From DATMER01 sp034667225 (GTDB taxonomy: Bacteria > Acidobacteriota > Thermoanaerobaculia > Multivoradales > UBA5704), in contig JAXDKG010000009.1 in assembly GCA_034667225.1 (NCBI GenBank), positions 44,403 to 108,402 of the forward strand: 64,000 nt of DNA, in the 5' to 3' direction. The translations under genes were made by a program, and so were the position numbers. Under the pieces are notes generated by a model. It searched no databases and was not told the DNA's origin. It worked only from the letters and a program-made list of their open reading frames with translations. Below are positions 24,059 to 32,837 of this stretch, in pieces (the stretch's first letter is position 1; every line of letters begins with the position of its first letter).

Positions 24059-25667
24059 CGCGAAGAACCAGGCCCGCATCGGCCTCTACATCGTCTGCGG
24101 CTTGGCGCTCGCGGGCCTCGTCCTGCTCATGGCCGCCGAGGCCGGGGGCGGGCGCAACTGGCCGTTCAACCTCTTCCTTCTCTTCGCGGGCGGGTTCCTC
24201 TGGCTCTACACCGGGGTGATCTATCGCTCGCAGCAGAACCTCTGGAACCGGGTGGAGGGCTCCGACCGCAGCCAGACCGAGGTGGAAGGCACGCTGGTCC
24301 ACGCGCTCGACCGGCTGCGCGCCGGCGACCTGGTCAACTGCGCCGAGCATGCGAAGCGCCTTCCCGGCAAGGTGGCGATCACCTTCGGCAATGCCGCCAA
24401 CGCGCTCGACGTGCTGGCGCAACAGATCCAGCGCAGCTCGATCGAGGTGGCCTCGTCCGCGAACTCGGTCAACGAGATCGCCTCGGAGCTCGCGTCCGGC
24501 TCGTCCGAGCAGGCGGCGTCGGTGGTCGAGATCACCGCCGCCATGGAGGAGCTGGCCCGCACCGCCTCGATGATCGCCGAGAACGCCACCGCCCAGGCGG
24601 AGCTGGCGCAGCGCGCCGAGGAGAGCGGCAACTCGGGGAAAATTGCGGTCGAGGACGCGGTGCAGGGAGTCGAGGAGGTGCGCAAGCGCATCGCCGGCAT
24701 CGCCAGCCGCGCCGAGATCCTGGGCACCCGCTCCAAGGAGATCTACCGGGTGCTCGACCTGATCACCGAGATCGCTCAGGAGACCCACATCCTGTCGCTC
24801 AACGCCGCCATCGAGGCCGCCGCGGCCGGCGACCACTGGCGCCGCTTTTCCGTGGTCGCCGAGGAGGTCCGCCGCCTGGCGCAGCGCTCCCAGGAGTCGG
24901 TGGACTCGGTGCGCAACCTGCTCGACGAGTTCGCGAGCTCGATCCGCGCAACCGTCGTAGCCACCGAGGAGGGGACCAAGGAGGCGACCCGCGTGCTGGA
25001 GCGCGCCCGCGCCGCGGCCGATGCCATCGAGGCGCTGCGCGAGGCCTCGGGCGACAGCGCCCGCGTGGCGCGGGAGATCTCGCTCGCCACCCAGCAGCAG
25101 AATGCCGCTTCGGACGAGGTCGTGCTCACCCTCAAAGAGGTGAGCCACGTGGTGCAGCGCATGGCCGACGGCCTGAAGTCGTTCTCCGACACGGCCGACC
25201 GCCTGAACCGCCTCGGCCTGATCATCCAGATGCTGGCGCAGTCGTTCCACCTGGAGTCGCCCCACTCGCTCAAGCACACCGCCGAGACCTGGGCGCGCGA
25301 GGTCCAGCGCCGCCTCGGCAACTGGGAGGCGATCGACCGGCTGCTGCAGGAGCTGATCCTGCGCCAGCCCTACGTGGAGTGCCTGTATTTCTACGACGGC
25401 AAGGGCGGGCAGGTCGCTTTGACCGTGAACCGCCACATCGTGGGCGACCGCGAGATCCCGCCGGCGGTCAAGTCGGGAGAGGGCTTCAGCGAGCGTCCCT
25501 GGTACAAGGCCGCGACGCTGGAGGAGCACGCGATCCTGACGCCGCTGTTCGAATCGCTGCTCACCGAGAAGCCGATCTTCACCGCCGCCGCCCCGGTCTA
25601 CGACAAGGGGCAGCTCGCCGGGGTCCTGGGCCTCGACATCAACGTGGATAGCTGGACCAAGATCTAG
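24045..25667 (+). CDS. Methyl-accepting chemotaxis protein with C-terminal Cache-like domain (receptor 2)
   Basis: A 540-residue paralogue of receptor 1. I start it at MANGDAKNQARIG because GGAGGAG lies 9 nt upstream; an ATG at 24015 is also in frame. Two close membrane helices (about residues 12-30 and 38-57), an MCP hairpin with tip ETHILSLNAAIEAAAAGDHW, and a C-terminal Cache-like domain (ERPWYKAATLEEHAILTPLF, IFTAAAPVYDKG, GVLGLDINVDSW). The signalling region is strikingly similar to receptor 1 whereas the Cache parts diverge, suggesting tandem duplication with change of ligand. Confidence 0.9.
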   Translation: MANGDAKNQARIGLYIVCGLALAGLVLLMAAEAGGGRNWPFNLFLLFAGGFLWLYTGVIYRSQQNLWNRVEGSDRSQTEVEGTLVHALDRLRAGDLVNCAEHAKRLPGKVAITFGNAANALDVLAQQIQRSSIEVASSANSVNEIASELASGSSEQAASVVEITAAMEELARTASMIAENATAQAELAQRAEESGNSGKIAVEDAVQGVEEVRKRIAGIASRAEILGTRSKEIYRVLDLITEIAQETHILSLNAAIEAAAAGDHWRRFSVVAEEVRRLAQRSQESVDSVRNLLDEFASSIRATVVATEEGTKEATRVLERARAAADAIEALREASGDSARVAREISLATQQQNAASDEVVLTLKEVSHVVQRMADGLKSFSDTADRLNRLGLIIQMLAQSFHLESPHSLKHTAETWAREVQRRLGNWEAIDRLLQELILRQPYVECLYFYDGKGGQVALTVNRHIVGDREIPPAVKSGEGFSERPWYKAATLEEHAILTPLFESLLTEKPIFTAAAPVYDKGQLAGVLGLDINVDSWTKI

Positions 25668-25685
25668 CCCTCCGGACAGGCCACT

Positions 25686-27848
25686 GTGAATCCCGAGTTC
25701 GCCGACCTCGTCCCTCTCTTTGTGGAGGAAGCGCGGGACCGCATCGAGCGGCTCGCCACGTTCGTTCCTCAGATGGAAGGGAACGCGGAGTCGGTGGTCG
25801 AGGTCAAGCGCGAGCTGCACACGCTCAAAGGCGCCGGGCGGATGCTCCAGATCGCAGCGCTGGCCGAGCTCTGCCACGCGGCCGAGGAGGTCCTCCACGC
25901 GGCTCCGCCCGGGATGATCCCGCTGCTGACCCGGGTCGTGGACGAGCTGAGCGGCATGGTCGAGACCGTCTCCCGCGGCGACGAGCCGGGGCGCGACATC
26001 GACTTTCTGGACGTGCTGATGCGCGCCTCCTCGCCGCCGGCACCTCTTGTCGCTGCTGCCGTCGAGCCCGTGACACTTCCGGCCGACGTACCGGCTGAAA
26101 TACTGGCCGAGGTACTTCCGGCCGAGCCAGGTCCGGCCGCGGAGCCCATCTCCACTCCTCAATCTTCCGCCCCTGCCAAGCCCACATCCATGGGAGGAGA
26201 CATCCGGGTCGACACCTCCTCCCTGGACGCGGTCGCCGAGCGGGCCACGCAGGTGCGCATCATGGCCCTCGCCGGCCGGCAGGTGGTGGAGCGGATCTAT
26301 GAGCTCGCCCGCCTGGCCGAGGAGGGCCTGCACGAGCCGCAGCCCACGCAGGTGCTGGCCGTGCTCTCGACCATGCTCCGGCGCGTGGCGGTCGAGCTCG
26401 AAGGCGGTCAGCGGCGGCTGATCCGCGCCTCGGAAGAGCAGCTCGAGAAGATGCTCGGGCTGCAGCTCCAGCCGCTGCGCGGCTCCCTGGTCTCCCTGGC
26501 CCGGCATGCCCGCGAGCTGGCGCGGGCGCTCGGCAGGGAAGTCGAAGTCGAGCTGGAGGGGGAGGACACCCGTCTTGATCGACGTATCGCCCGCGAGCTG
26601 GACGAGGCCCTCATCCACCTGGTGCGCAATTCGGTGGACCACGGGATCGAGCTCCCCGACGTGCGCGAGGCGGCGGGCAAGCCGCGCGCCGGCCGGCTCC
26701 AGATCCGGGCGTCCGCCGAAGGTCCGAAGGTCCGCCTGGTGATCGCCGACGATGGCCGGGGCATCGATTTCGACGCCGTTATTCAGAGGGCGGTGAGCGT
26801 CGGCCTGGTGGATGCGGCGAGCGCCAAGAGCATGGGCAAGCAGGAGGCCCTGCGCCTGCTCTTCGCGCCCGGCTTCTCGACCCGCAAGCAGATCACGGAT
26901 ATCTCCGGCCGCGGCATCGGGCTGGATGTGGTCGCCAACGTGGTCAACCGGGTCGGCGGCGAGGTGTTCCTCGACTCCGAGCCCGGCCGCGGCACGACCT
27001 TTCGGGTCGAGGTCCCGGTGGCCCGCCGCGGCGAGAGCGTGATGCTGCTCCGGGTGGGGCAGATCCGGCTCGCGCTGCCCTCGTCGGTCGCCCGGCGCGC
27101 CACCCGTCTCTCGCCCGAGTCGGTCATCGAGCGCGACGGGCGGACCTTCGCCGTGCTCTCCGAAAGCAAGGGACAGGACCGGCTGGTGCCTTTCGTCCCC
27201 CTGGCCCGGCTCTACGGTCAGCCCGCGGAGGAGTTCCAGCTCCTGATCGAGGGCATGGCCTCGGGCCAGCCGCTCGCCCTGGCTGTCGATGACGTCGAGG
27301 CGGAGCAGGAGGTGCTGGTGCGGCCGATCACGCGCAAGGTCGCCACGGACCGGCTCCTGGAAGGGGTGGCTCTCCTCGCCTCGGGCGAGCCGGTGGGGGT
27401 GCTGTCCCCGGCGGTCCTGGCGCAGCGCGAGTACCTGCGGGCCATGCCCGCCGTCCATACAGGGGTGGCGGCGGTGCGGCGCGTGCGCATCCTCCTGGTG
27501 GACGACTCCATGGTCACGCGCGAGATGGAGCGCCGTCTGCTGGAGGATGCCGGCTTCCACGTCTCGGCCGCGAGCGACGCCCAGGAGGGGCTGGCGCTGC
27601 TCGGCGAGGAGCCGTTCGACTGCGTGGTCACCGACATCGAGATGCCGGGCATGGACGGCTTCGAGCTGACCGCCCATCTGCGGGGGATGGAGCACTTCGC
27701 CCAGCTCCCGATCATCGTGGTCTCGACCCGCGACCGCCCGGACGACCGTCTGCGCGGCTTGAAGGTCGGGGCCGACGCCTATCTCACGAAACAGAGCCTC
27801 GACGCGGGCGAGCTGGTGGATCTCGTGCGCCGGCTGAGTGGAAGATGA
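25686..27848 (+). CDS. Hybrid CheA-type histidine kinase with C-terminal receiver (WspE-like)
   Basis: A 720-residue kinase with a GTG start. HPt domain 1-105 with phosphoaccepting His45 (ELHTLKGAGRM); Pro/Ala linker 115-170; dimerisation and ATPase 180-440 with N-box HLVRNSVDHGIE, DDGRGID and GRGIGLDVV; CheW-like domain 440-575; receiver 598-718 with phospho-Asp in DCVVTDIEMPGMDG. The architecture equals WspE/FrzE-type hybrids. It would phosphorylate the CheB and REC-GGDEF proteins encoded next. The next gene overlaps its stop by ATGA. Confidence 0.95.
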   Translation: MNPEFADLVPLFVEEARDRIERLATFVPQMEGNAESVVEVKRELHTLKGAGRMLQIAALAELCHAAEEVLHAAPPGMIPLLTRVVDELSGMVETVSRGDEPGRDIDFLDVLMRASSPPAPLVAAAVEPVTLPADVPAEILAEVLPAEPGPAAEPISTPQSSAPAKPTSMGGDIRVDTSSLDAVAERATQVRIMALAGRQVVERIYELARLAEEGLHEPQPTQVLAVLSTMLRRVAVELEGGQRRLIRASEEQLEKMLGLQLQPLRGSLVSLARHARELARALGREVEVELEGEDTRLDRRIARELDEALIHLVRNSVDHGIELPDVREAAGKPRAGRLQIRASAEGPKVRLVIADDGRGIDFDAVIQRAVSVGLVDAASAKSMGKQEALRLLFAPGFSTRKQITDISGRGIGLDVVANVVNRVGGEVFLDSEPGRGTTFRVEVPVARRGESVMLLRVGQIRLALPSSVARRATRLSPESVIERDGRTFAVLSESKGQDRLVPFVPLARLYGQPAEEFQLLIEGMASGQPLALAVDDVEAEQEVLVRPITRKVATDRLLEGVALLASGEPVGVLSPAVLAQREYLRAMPAVHTGVAAVRRVRILLVDDSMVTREMERRLLEDAGFHVSAASDAQEGLALLGEEPFDCVVTDIEMPGMDGFELTAHLRGMEHFAQLPIIVVSTRDRPDDRLRGLKVGADAYLTKQSLDAGELVDLVRRLSGR

Positions 27849-28879
27849 TCAAAGTCCTACTCGTCGACGACTCGCCCTCGGTGCGGGCCGTGCTGCGGCG
27901 CTTCTTCGCGAAGACGCCCGATATCCAGGTGGCCGGGGAGGCCGAGGACGGCGAGCAGGCCGTGCGCGCGGTGCTCGACTTCCAGCCGCACGTCGTGGTC
28001 ATGGACATCCAGATGCCGAACGTGGACGGCTACGCGGCCATCGAGCGGATCATGGGCCTGCGCCCGACCCCGATCATCGTCCTCTCCTCGCGCGCCACCC
28101 GCAACCAGATGCAGACCGCGTTCGAGGCGATCCGCCGGGGCGCGCTCGAAGTGCTGCCCAAGCCGGAGGACACGGCGAGCTGGCAGCAGCTCGCCGAGAG
28201 CCTGCCCGAGACCGTGCGCGCCGTGGCCGAGGTCCAGGCCCGTCCCAAGCCCCGGCGCCCTCCGCGGACCGATACCCCATCGATGCCGGCGATCCCTCAG
28301 GCTCTGCGCTGGGTGGCGATCGGTGCTTCGACGGGCGGCCCCGCCGCGATCCGCGACTTCTTCGAGGAAGTGCCGGCCGATCCGCCGGTCAGCTTCCTGA
28401 TCGTGCAGCACATCGCCTCCGGCTTCGAGCTGGGCTTCGCGGACTGGCTCAACAAGGAGTTCCCGCTGGACGTTCAGCTCGCCCGGGACGGCGAACGCCC
28501 CCGCCCCGGCGCGGTGCGGCTCGCCCCCGGCGGCTCCCACCTGCTCCTGGAGCCCGGCGGGGTGCTGCACCTGGACGCCCACACCCCGGCGCGGCGCGGT
28601 CACCGGCCGTCGGCGGACGAGCTGTTCCTCTCCTGCGCCGAGTGCTGCGCGGGCGAGGTGGCCGGCGTCATCATGACCGGCATGGGCTCCGATGGGGTGG
28701 AGGGTCTGCTCGCCCTGCGCAACGCGGGCGGCCTCACCCTGGCGCAGGACGAGGCGAGCTCGATCATCTTCGGCATGCCGCGAGTAGCCCTGGAGAAGAA
28801 GGCGGCCGACGTGGCCCTGCCGCCCCGCGACCTGGCGCGCGCCCTGGTCCGCGTCTGGGAGAAAGGGGCGAGGAGATGA
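27845..28879 (+). CDS. cheB: CheB-type receptor methylesterase (WspF-like)
   Basis: A 344-residue protein: receiver 1-125 with Asp54 (VVMDIQMPNVDGY), then the methylesterase domain from about 155. The catalytic triad is visible: Ser in AIGASTGGPAAI, His in LIVQHIASGF and Asp in MTGMGSDGVEG. It removes methyl groups from receptors and balances the CheR encoded downstream. Coupled by ATGA on both sides. Confidence 0.95.
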   Translation: MIKVLLVDDSPSVRAVLRRFFAKTPDIQVAGEAEDGEQAVRAVLDFQPHVVVMDIQMPNVDGYAAIERIMGLRPTPIIVLSSRATRNQMQTAFEAIRRGALEVLPKPEDTASWQQLAESLPETVRAVAEVQARPKPRRPPRTDTPSMPAIPQALRWVAIGASTGGPAAIRDFFEEVPADPPVSFLIVQHIASGFELGFADWLNKEFPLDVQLARDGERPRPGAVRLAPGGSHLLLEPGGVLHLDAHTPARRGHRPSADELFLSCAECCAGEVAGVIMTGMGSDGVEGLLALRNAGGLTLAQDEASSIIFGMPRVALEKKAADVALPPRDLARALVRVWEKGARR

Positions 28880-30333
28880 CGGACGAAGCGAAAGTCAATC
28901 GGATTCTGGTCGTGGACGACAGCGAGATCACCCGGGCCATCCTCGCCCGCACCCTGCGCGGCGCCGGCTACGAAGTCCTCGAGGCCCGCGACGGCGCGGA
29001 GGGCGCCGTCAAGGCCCTGCGCGAGCGGCCTTCAGTCGTGGTCACCGACCTCGAGATGCCGACCATGGACGGCTTCCCGCTCCTGCGGCTGCTCAAGGCC
29101 GATCCCCTGAGCTCCCACATCCCGGTCCTGATCCTGACCAGTCACGGCGAGGCGGCCTCGCGCTTCTGGAGCCTGCGCACCGGGGCCGACGCCTACCTGA
29201 CCAAGGACTATCGGCCGCAGCAACTCGTGGCCACCGTCGCCCGGTTGGTCGCCGCCTCGGAGGCCGCCGCGCCACAAGCTGTCATGGAGGGCAACGGCGC
29301 CGATACCAGCACCCTCGGCCCGCTGGAAGTCCTGGCCAGGGTAGCCCGCCAGCTCGATGCGAGCCTGCTGCAGGCGACCCTGATCAACAGTCTCCTGGAG
29401 CGCGGCATGGCCGCCGGCGACTTCCACGAGGCGAGCCGCGTCGCCCTGGAAGTCCTCGGCCAGGTGGTGGACGCCCGCTGCCTGGCCGTCGCGGTGGCCG
29501 AGCCGGAGGCCGTCACGGTCGAGATCCTCCTCCTGGAGCCCATCCGCCAGCGCGACGTGGACGCCCTGCGCGACCTGGTGGTCGGCAGCCTGGACGCGCC
29601 TTCAGGCCATCCGGTCCACATTCAGATGGAAGGTCCCGTCGGCGACGGCCCATCGCTGGACCTGGAGCAGGCCGTGTCGCTGCAGCTTGCCGTGCGCGAT
29701 GCGCAGGGCGTCCTGGTTCTGGTCCCGCGCGACCGCGAGCGCTTCAGCCGTGCCGCGAGCGGGCTCGTGCACGCCCTGGCCGGGCATCTCACCCTGGTGC
29801 TGGACAACGCGCGCCTCTCGCACCGGCTGCACGAGATGTCCACCCGCGACGGCCTGACGCGGCAGCTCAACCACCGCGCCATCTACGAGCAGCTCACCTT
29901 CGAGATGGAGCGGGCGCGGCGCTACCGCTACCCGCTGAGCGTGATCCTCTGCGACATGGACCACTTCAAGGAGGTCAACGACACCTACGGCCACGTGGCA
30001 GGGGATGCGGTGCTGCGCGAAGGCGCCGAGGTGCTGCGTGCCTCGCTGCGGGCCGGCGACCTGCTCGGCCGCTACGGTGGGGAGGAGTTCCTGGCCGTCC
30101 TGCCCCAGATCGATATCGAAGCGGCGCGCGCCGCGGCCGAACGCCTGCGGATCGGCCTGGAAGGGCTGCCGGTGCCGCTCCCCATGGTTCCCGAGGTGCG
30201 GATCACCGCCTCGTTCGGGGTCGCCTCCATGGACGAGCTGGGAGCGGGCGCGACCAGCGACCTCCTCGTTTCCCTGGCCGACCGCCGGCTCTACGAGGCC
30301 AAGGCGGCGGGCCGCAACTGCATCCGGCCCTGA
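28876..30333 (+). CDS. Response-regulator diguanylate cyclase (REC-GAF-like-GGDEF; WspR-like)
   Basis: A 485-residue protein. Receiver 1-125 (DDSEITRA; phospho-Asp58 in VVTDLEMPTMDG; Lys in YLTKDY). Residues about 140-320 look GAF-like and are absent from classical WspR. The GGDEF domain (about 325-485) has the active signature RYGGEEF, metal Asp in CDMDHFKEVNDTYGH, and an RxxD inhibitory site (RAGD) five residues upstream, so it is probably active with product inhibition by cyclic di-GMP. It replaces CheY as the operon output. ATGA overlap with cheB. Confidence 0.94.
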   Translation: MTDEAKVNRILVVDDSEITRAILARTLRGAGYEVLEARDGAEGAVKALRERPSVVVTDLEMPTMDGFPLLRLLKADPLSSHIPVLILTSHGEAASRFWSLRTGADAYLTKDYRPQQLVATVARLVAASEAAAPQAVMEGNGADTSTLGPLEVLARVARQLDASLLQATLINSLLERGMAAGDFHEASRVALEVLGQVVDARCLAVAVAEPEAVTVEILLLEPIRQRDVDALRDLVVGSLDAPSGHPVHIQMEGPVGDGPSLDLEQAVSLQLAVRDAQGVLVLVPRDRERFSRAASGLVHALAGHLTLVLDNARLSHRLHEMSTRDGLTRQLNHRAIYEQLTFEMERARRYRYPLSVILCDMDHFKEVNDTYGHVAGDAVLREGAEVLRASLRAGDLLGRYGGEEFLAVLPQIDIEAARAAAERLRIGLEGLPVPLPMVPEVRITASFGVASMDELGAGATSDLLVSLADRRLYEAKAAGRNCIRP

Positions 30334-30337
30334 TCCG

Positions 30338-31717
30338 ATGATCGAGGACCTCCCTCCCTCGTCCCCAGCGCTGGAGAAGCTGGTCTCCCTGATCCGGGAT
30401 ACCACCGGCAACGTCATCTCTCCGGCGCGCTACCCCTTCCTGGAAGAGGTGGCGCAGCGGCGGGCCCGTTCGCGGGGGTTGCCGTCGGTCAAGGACTACG
30501 TCAATGCCCTGTCGTCGAACGGGCTCGACGGCGAGTGGGAGAGCCTGATCCCGTTGGTGACGATCAAGGAATCCTATTTCTTCCGGGCGCCGCAGCAGTT
30601 CGAGATCATCCGCCAGCAGGTCCTGCCGCGGCTCCTCCAGGCCCGTGCCCAGTCCAAGCACCTCCGCATCTGGTCGGCGGCTTGCGCGCGAGGCGAGGAG
30701 CCCGCGACCCTGGCCATGATCCTCGACAGCGAGCCCTCCCTGTACGGGTGGGACTGGACGATCGTGGCGACCGATGTCGACGAGGGAGCTCTGGCCGGAG
30801 CCCGCCTGGGGCTCTACGGCGAGCGGGCGGTCAACCAAGTGCCGCCCCCCATGCTGGAGCGCTACTTCCGGCCGCGCGGCAAGCTCTTCGAGCTCGATCA
30901 GGAGCTGCGCTCGCGCATCCTCTACCGGCCACTCAACCTGGCCCACTCTCCATTCGCGCTGCCTTTCGAGGAGTGCGATCTGGTGCTGCTGCGCAACGTC
31001 CTGATCTACTTCCGCCGGCCGCTGCAGCGCTGGGTGATCGCGCAGACCTCGAAGCTGCTGGCGCCCCACGGCTACCTGTTCCTGGGCGCTTCGGAGACGC
31101 TTTGGCAGATCCAGGACGACCTGGAAGCCGTGGACCTGGGCTCCTGCTTCTGCTACCGCCACCGGACCGGACCTCCTCCGGCTGCGTCCGTTCTGCCGCC
31201 AAAGCCGGCGCAGGTCAAGCCGCCGGCTCCGCGTCCGCAGCCCAAGCCCGTTCCGAAGCCGCGGCCCTTGCCCGTGGTGGAGGAGCCGCTCGCGTCGCCC
31301 GTCAACACGCCGTTCGGCGTTTCGGAGACGCTGGCCCGAGCAGCCCGCAGCCTGGCGGAGAACCGCGTCGACGAGGCGGGCCGCATCATCGAGGAGCTGA
31401 TGGAAACCGACACGTCGGACCCCGAGGCCTATGCGCTGGAGGGATTCCTGCACGACCTCACCGGCCGCTCGGACGACGCGACCGCCTCCTACCGGGCCGC
31501 GCTCTACCTCGATCCCGCGCTCTTCCAGGTGCGGGTGATGTTGGCCGACTGCCAGCTCCGGCTGGGCCACCGCGACCTCGCCCGCCACCAGTACCGCGAA
31601 GCTCTGGCAACCCTGGAAAGCGGCAGGGATCGAACCCTCACCCTGCTCGCCGACCTCCCCCTGCCTGATCGCGACAAGGCAAGGCGGCGGTGCCAGGAAG
31701 TGCTACGGAGGGGGTAG
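30338..31717 (+). CDS. CheR-type methyltransferase with C-terminal TPR (WspC-like)
   Basis: A 459-residue protein whose ATG is 4 nt past the GGDEF stop. The CheR N-domain (1-80) and SAM-binding domain (LRIWSAACARGEEPATLAM, IVATDVDEGALAGAR, CDLVLLRNVLIYF) are followed by a Pro/Lys linker (about 275-325) and two or more TPR units (SDPEAYALEGFLHDLTGRSD). CheR-TPR fusion is diagnostic of WspC-like methyltransferases. It would methylate the two receptors. It converges on the Rpn gene 4 bp away. Confidence 0.93.
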   Translation: MIEDLPPSSPALEKLVSLIRDTTGNVISPARYPFLEEVAQRRARSRGLPSVKDYVNALSSNGLDGEWESLIPLVTIKESYFFRAPQQFEIIRQQVLPRLLQARAQSKHLRIWSAACARGEEPATLAMILDSEPSLYGWDWTIVATDVDEGALAGARLGLYGERAVNQVPPPMLERYFRPRGKLFELDQELRSRILYRPLNLAHSPFALPFEECDLVLLRNVLIYFRRPLQRWVIAQTSKLLAPHGYLFLGASETLWQIQDDLEAVDLGSCFCYRHRTGPPPAASVLPPKPAQVKPPAPRPQPKPVPKPRPLPVVEEPLASPVNTPFGVSETLARAARSLAENRVDEAGRIIEELMETDTSDPEAYALEGFLHDLTGRSDDATASYRAALYLDPALFQVRVMLADCQLRLGHRDLARHQYREALATLESGRDRTLTLLADLPLPDRDKARRRCQEVLRRG

Positions 31718-31721
31718 TAGA

Positions 31722-32723
31722 TCAGTCGCCGAAGACGTCCTGAAGAGTCTCAGCCGTGAGAACGCGCTCACCCCACTCCAGGAGACGATCCGCGTCAGCA
31801 GACCGCACGCGATCCTCGAGCTCGGGCGCCAGAGCACCGAACTTCAAGCGGAGCTGCCGAAGCACCAGCCGGGCTTCCCCCTCCTGACGACCCTCCTGAC
31901 GACCCTCTTCTCGGATCTCACGGTTCCATCGGTCGATGCTATCAGCCAGCATGGTTTCAAGTTCCTCCAGAGTGTGCGTGGCGGAGGCTTCCTCCGGAGA
32001 CAGTCCGAAGCGCGGCAGAATGACCTTCTGCAGCCAAGTCTCGAAAGCCCGCCGCAAGGGAGCTTCGGTCGTCGGAATACTCTGCCCCAGCCGATGAACG
32101 CTCGAACGGACCTCCAACCAGTCGCGGCTCTTCTCGATACGGAACAGGTCGGCGACCGGACTGTTCAGCGCCGCCAGCTCCTCGCGAGGGTACGCCGCCT
32201 CGTCTACCAGCCGATAGCGCAACTGTGGCCGGTAGATCTCCGCCGAAGGATCCAGCTCGCCGATTAACGAACCGAGGTCCGTCGCGACGTTCCACGGCTC
32301 CCATCCATTGTAGACGACGACGGGGATGACCAGCGGCAGCTTTCTCCAACCTGCCGCCGGCTGGCTCGCCATCAAACTCTGGTAGAAGAGGCTCTCGTAG
32401 CCCATGAGACGGACCGGCATGGAGGGGTCCGGCCGGGATTGGAACTCCAGGAGGATGTAGACGAAGACCGGTTCTCCCCCATCCTTGCGCCGGAACTTCC
32501 AGATGACATCGCTCTCGCGGTTTTCGTGCTTGGGAGAGACGAAGGAAGCATCGACGCGCTCGCCGGAGTCGAATTCGATGCGCTCCACCCACCGCTCGCC
32601 CACGATCTCCCGCAGGAGATCCTGGATCATGCGGCGGTGGGAGAAGAACTGGCGGTAGCTGAGGTCGTGTTGTCCCACGATTTTTTCCGCCGAGGACTCT
32701 ACCACCAGTGGGTACGACCCCAT
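31722..32723 (-). CDS. Rpn/YhgA-family PD-(D/E)XK nuclease-like protein with DUF4351-type tail
   Basis: About 333 residues from MGSYPLVVE; an upstream ATG at 32765 adds 14 residues that are encoded by 21-bp repeat units and are probably not native. HDLSYRQFFSHRRMIQDLL is the family N-terminus. The nuclease core shows ESDVIWKFRR and VFVYILLEFQS (acidic residues of the PD-(D/E)XK fold). The C-terminus has EEGRQEGRQEGEARLVLRQL and LLEWGERVLTAETLQDVF, as in DUF4351. Such proteins promote recombination or belong to mobile-element-like families. The start remains uncertain. Confidence 0.8.
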   Translation of the reverse strand: MGSYPLVVESSAEKIVGQHDLSYRQFFSHRRMIQDLLREIVGERWVERIEFDSGERVDASFVSPKHENRESDVIWKFRRKDGGEPVFVYILLEFQSRPDPSMPVRLMGYESLFYQSLMASQPAAGWRKLPLVIPVVVYNGWEPWNVATDLGSLIGELDPSAEIYRPQLRYRLVDEAAYPREELAALNSPVADLFRIEKSRDWLEVRSSVHRLGQSIPTTEAPLRRAFETWLQKVILPRFGLSPEEASATHTLEELETMLADSIDRWNREIREEGRQEGRQEGEARLVLRQLRLKFGALAPELEDRVRSADADRLLEWGERVLTAETLQDVFGD

Positions 32724-32782
32724 CCAGCGGGTAGACCCCTCCACCCGTTCGTTTGGACCTTCCACCCAGCGGATGAGGGCTG
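32699..32782. repeat. Short 21-bp array, family A type (4 units)
   Basis: Units start at 32699 (CTACCACC), 32720 (CCATCCAG), 32741 (CCACCCGT) and 32762 (CCACCCAG), exactly 21 bp apart. They resemble the CTACCC units of the 19-kb array. On the minus strand they translate as EGPNERV and EGSTRWM, matching the FEGSTRW translation at 19.3 kb. They overlap the possible 5' extension of the Rpn gene. Confidence 0.65.
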
Positions 32783-32837
32783 AAATCGCGGTAATCTATC
32801 TCCCCGGGACTCGTACCGTCCCCGGAGAGGTCTGTTG

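Noticed and set aside
23136..27695. 1519-codon minus-strand open frame opposite the chemotaxis genes
   Set aside because: It is antisense to recognisable MCP, CheW and CheA genes and has no recognisable domain; it arises from high GC content.
31626..31642. GGGATCGAACCCT resembling a tRNA T-loop
   Set aside because: It lies in the CheR-TPR coding end and no acceptor or anticodon stems are present.
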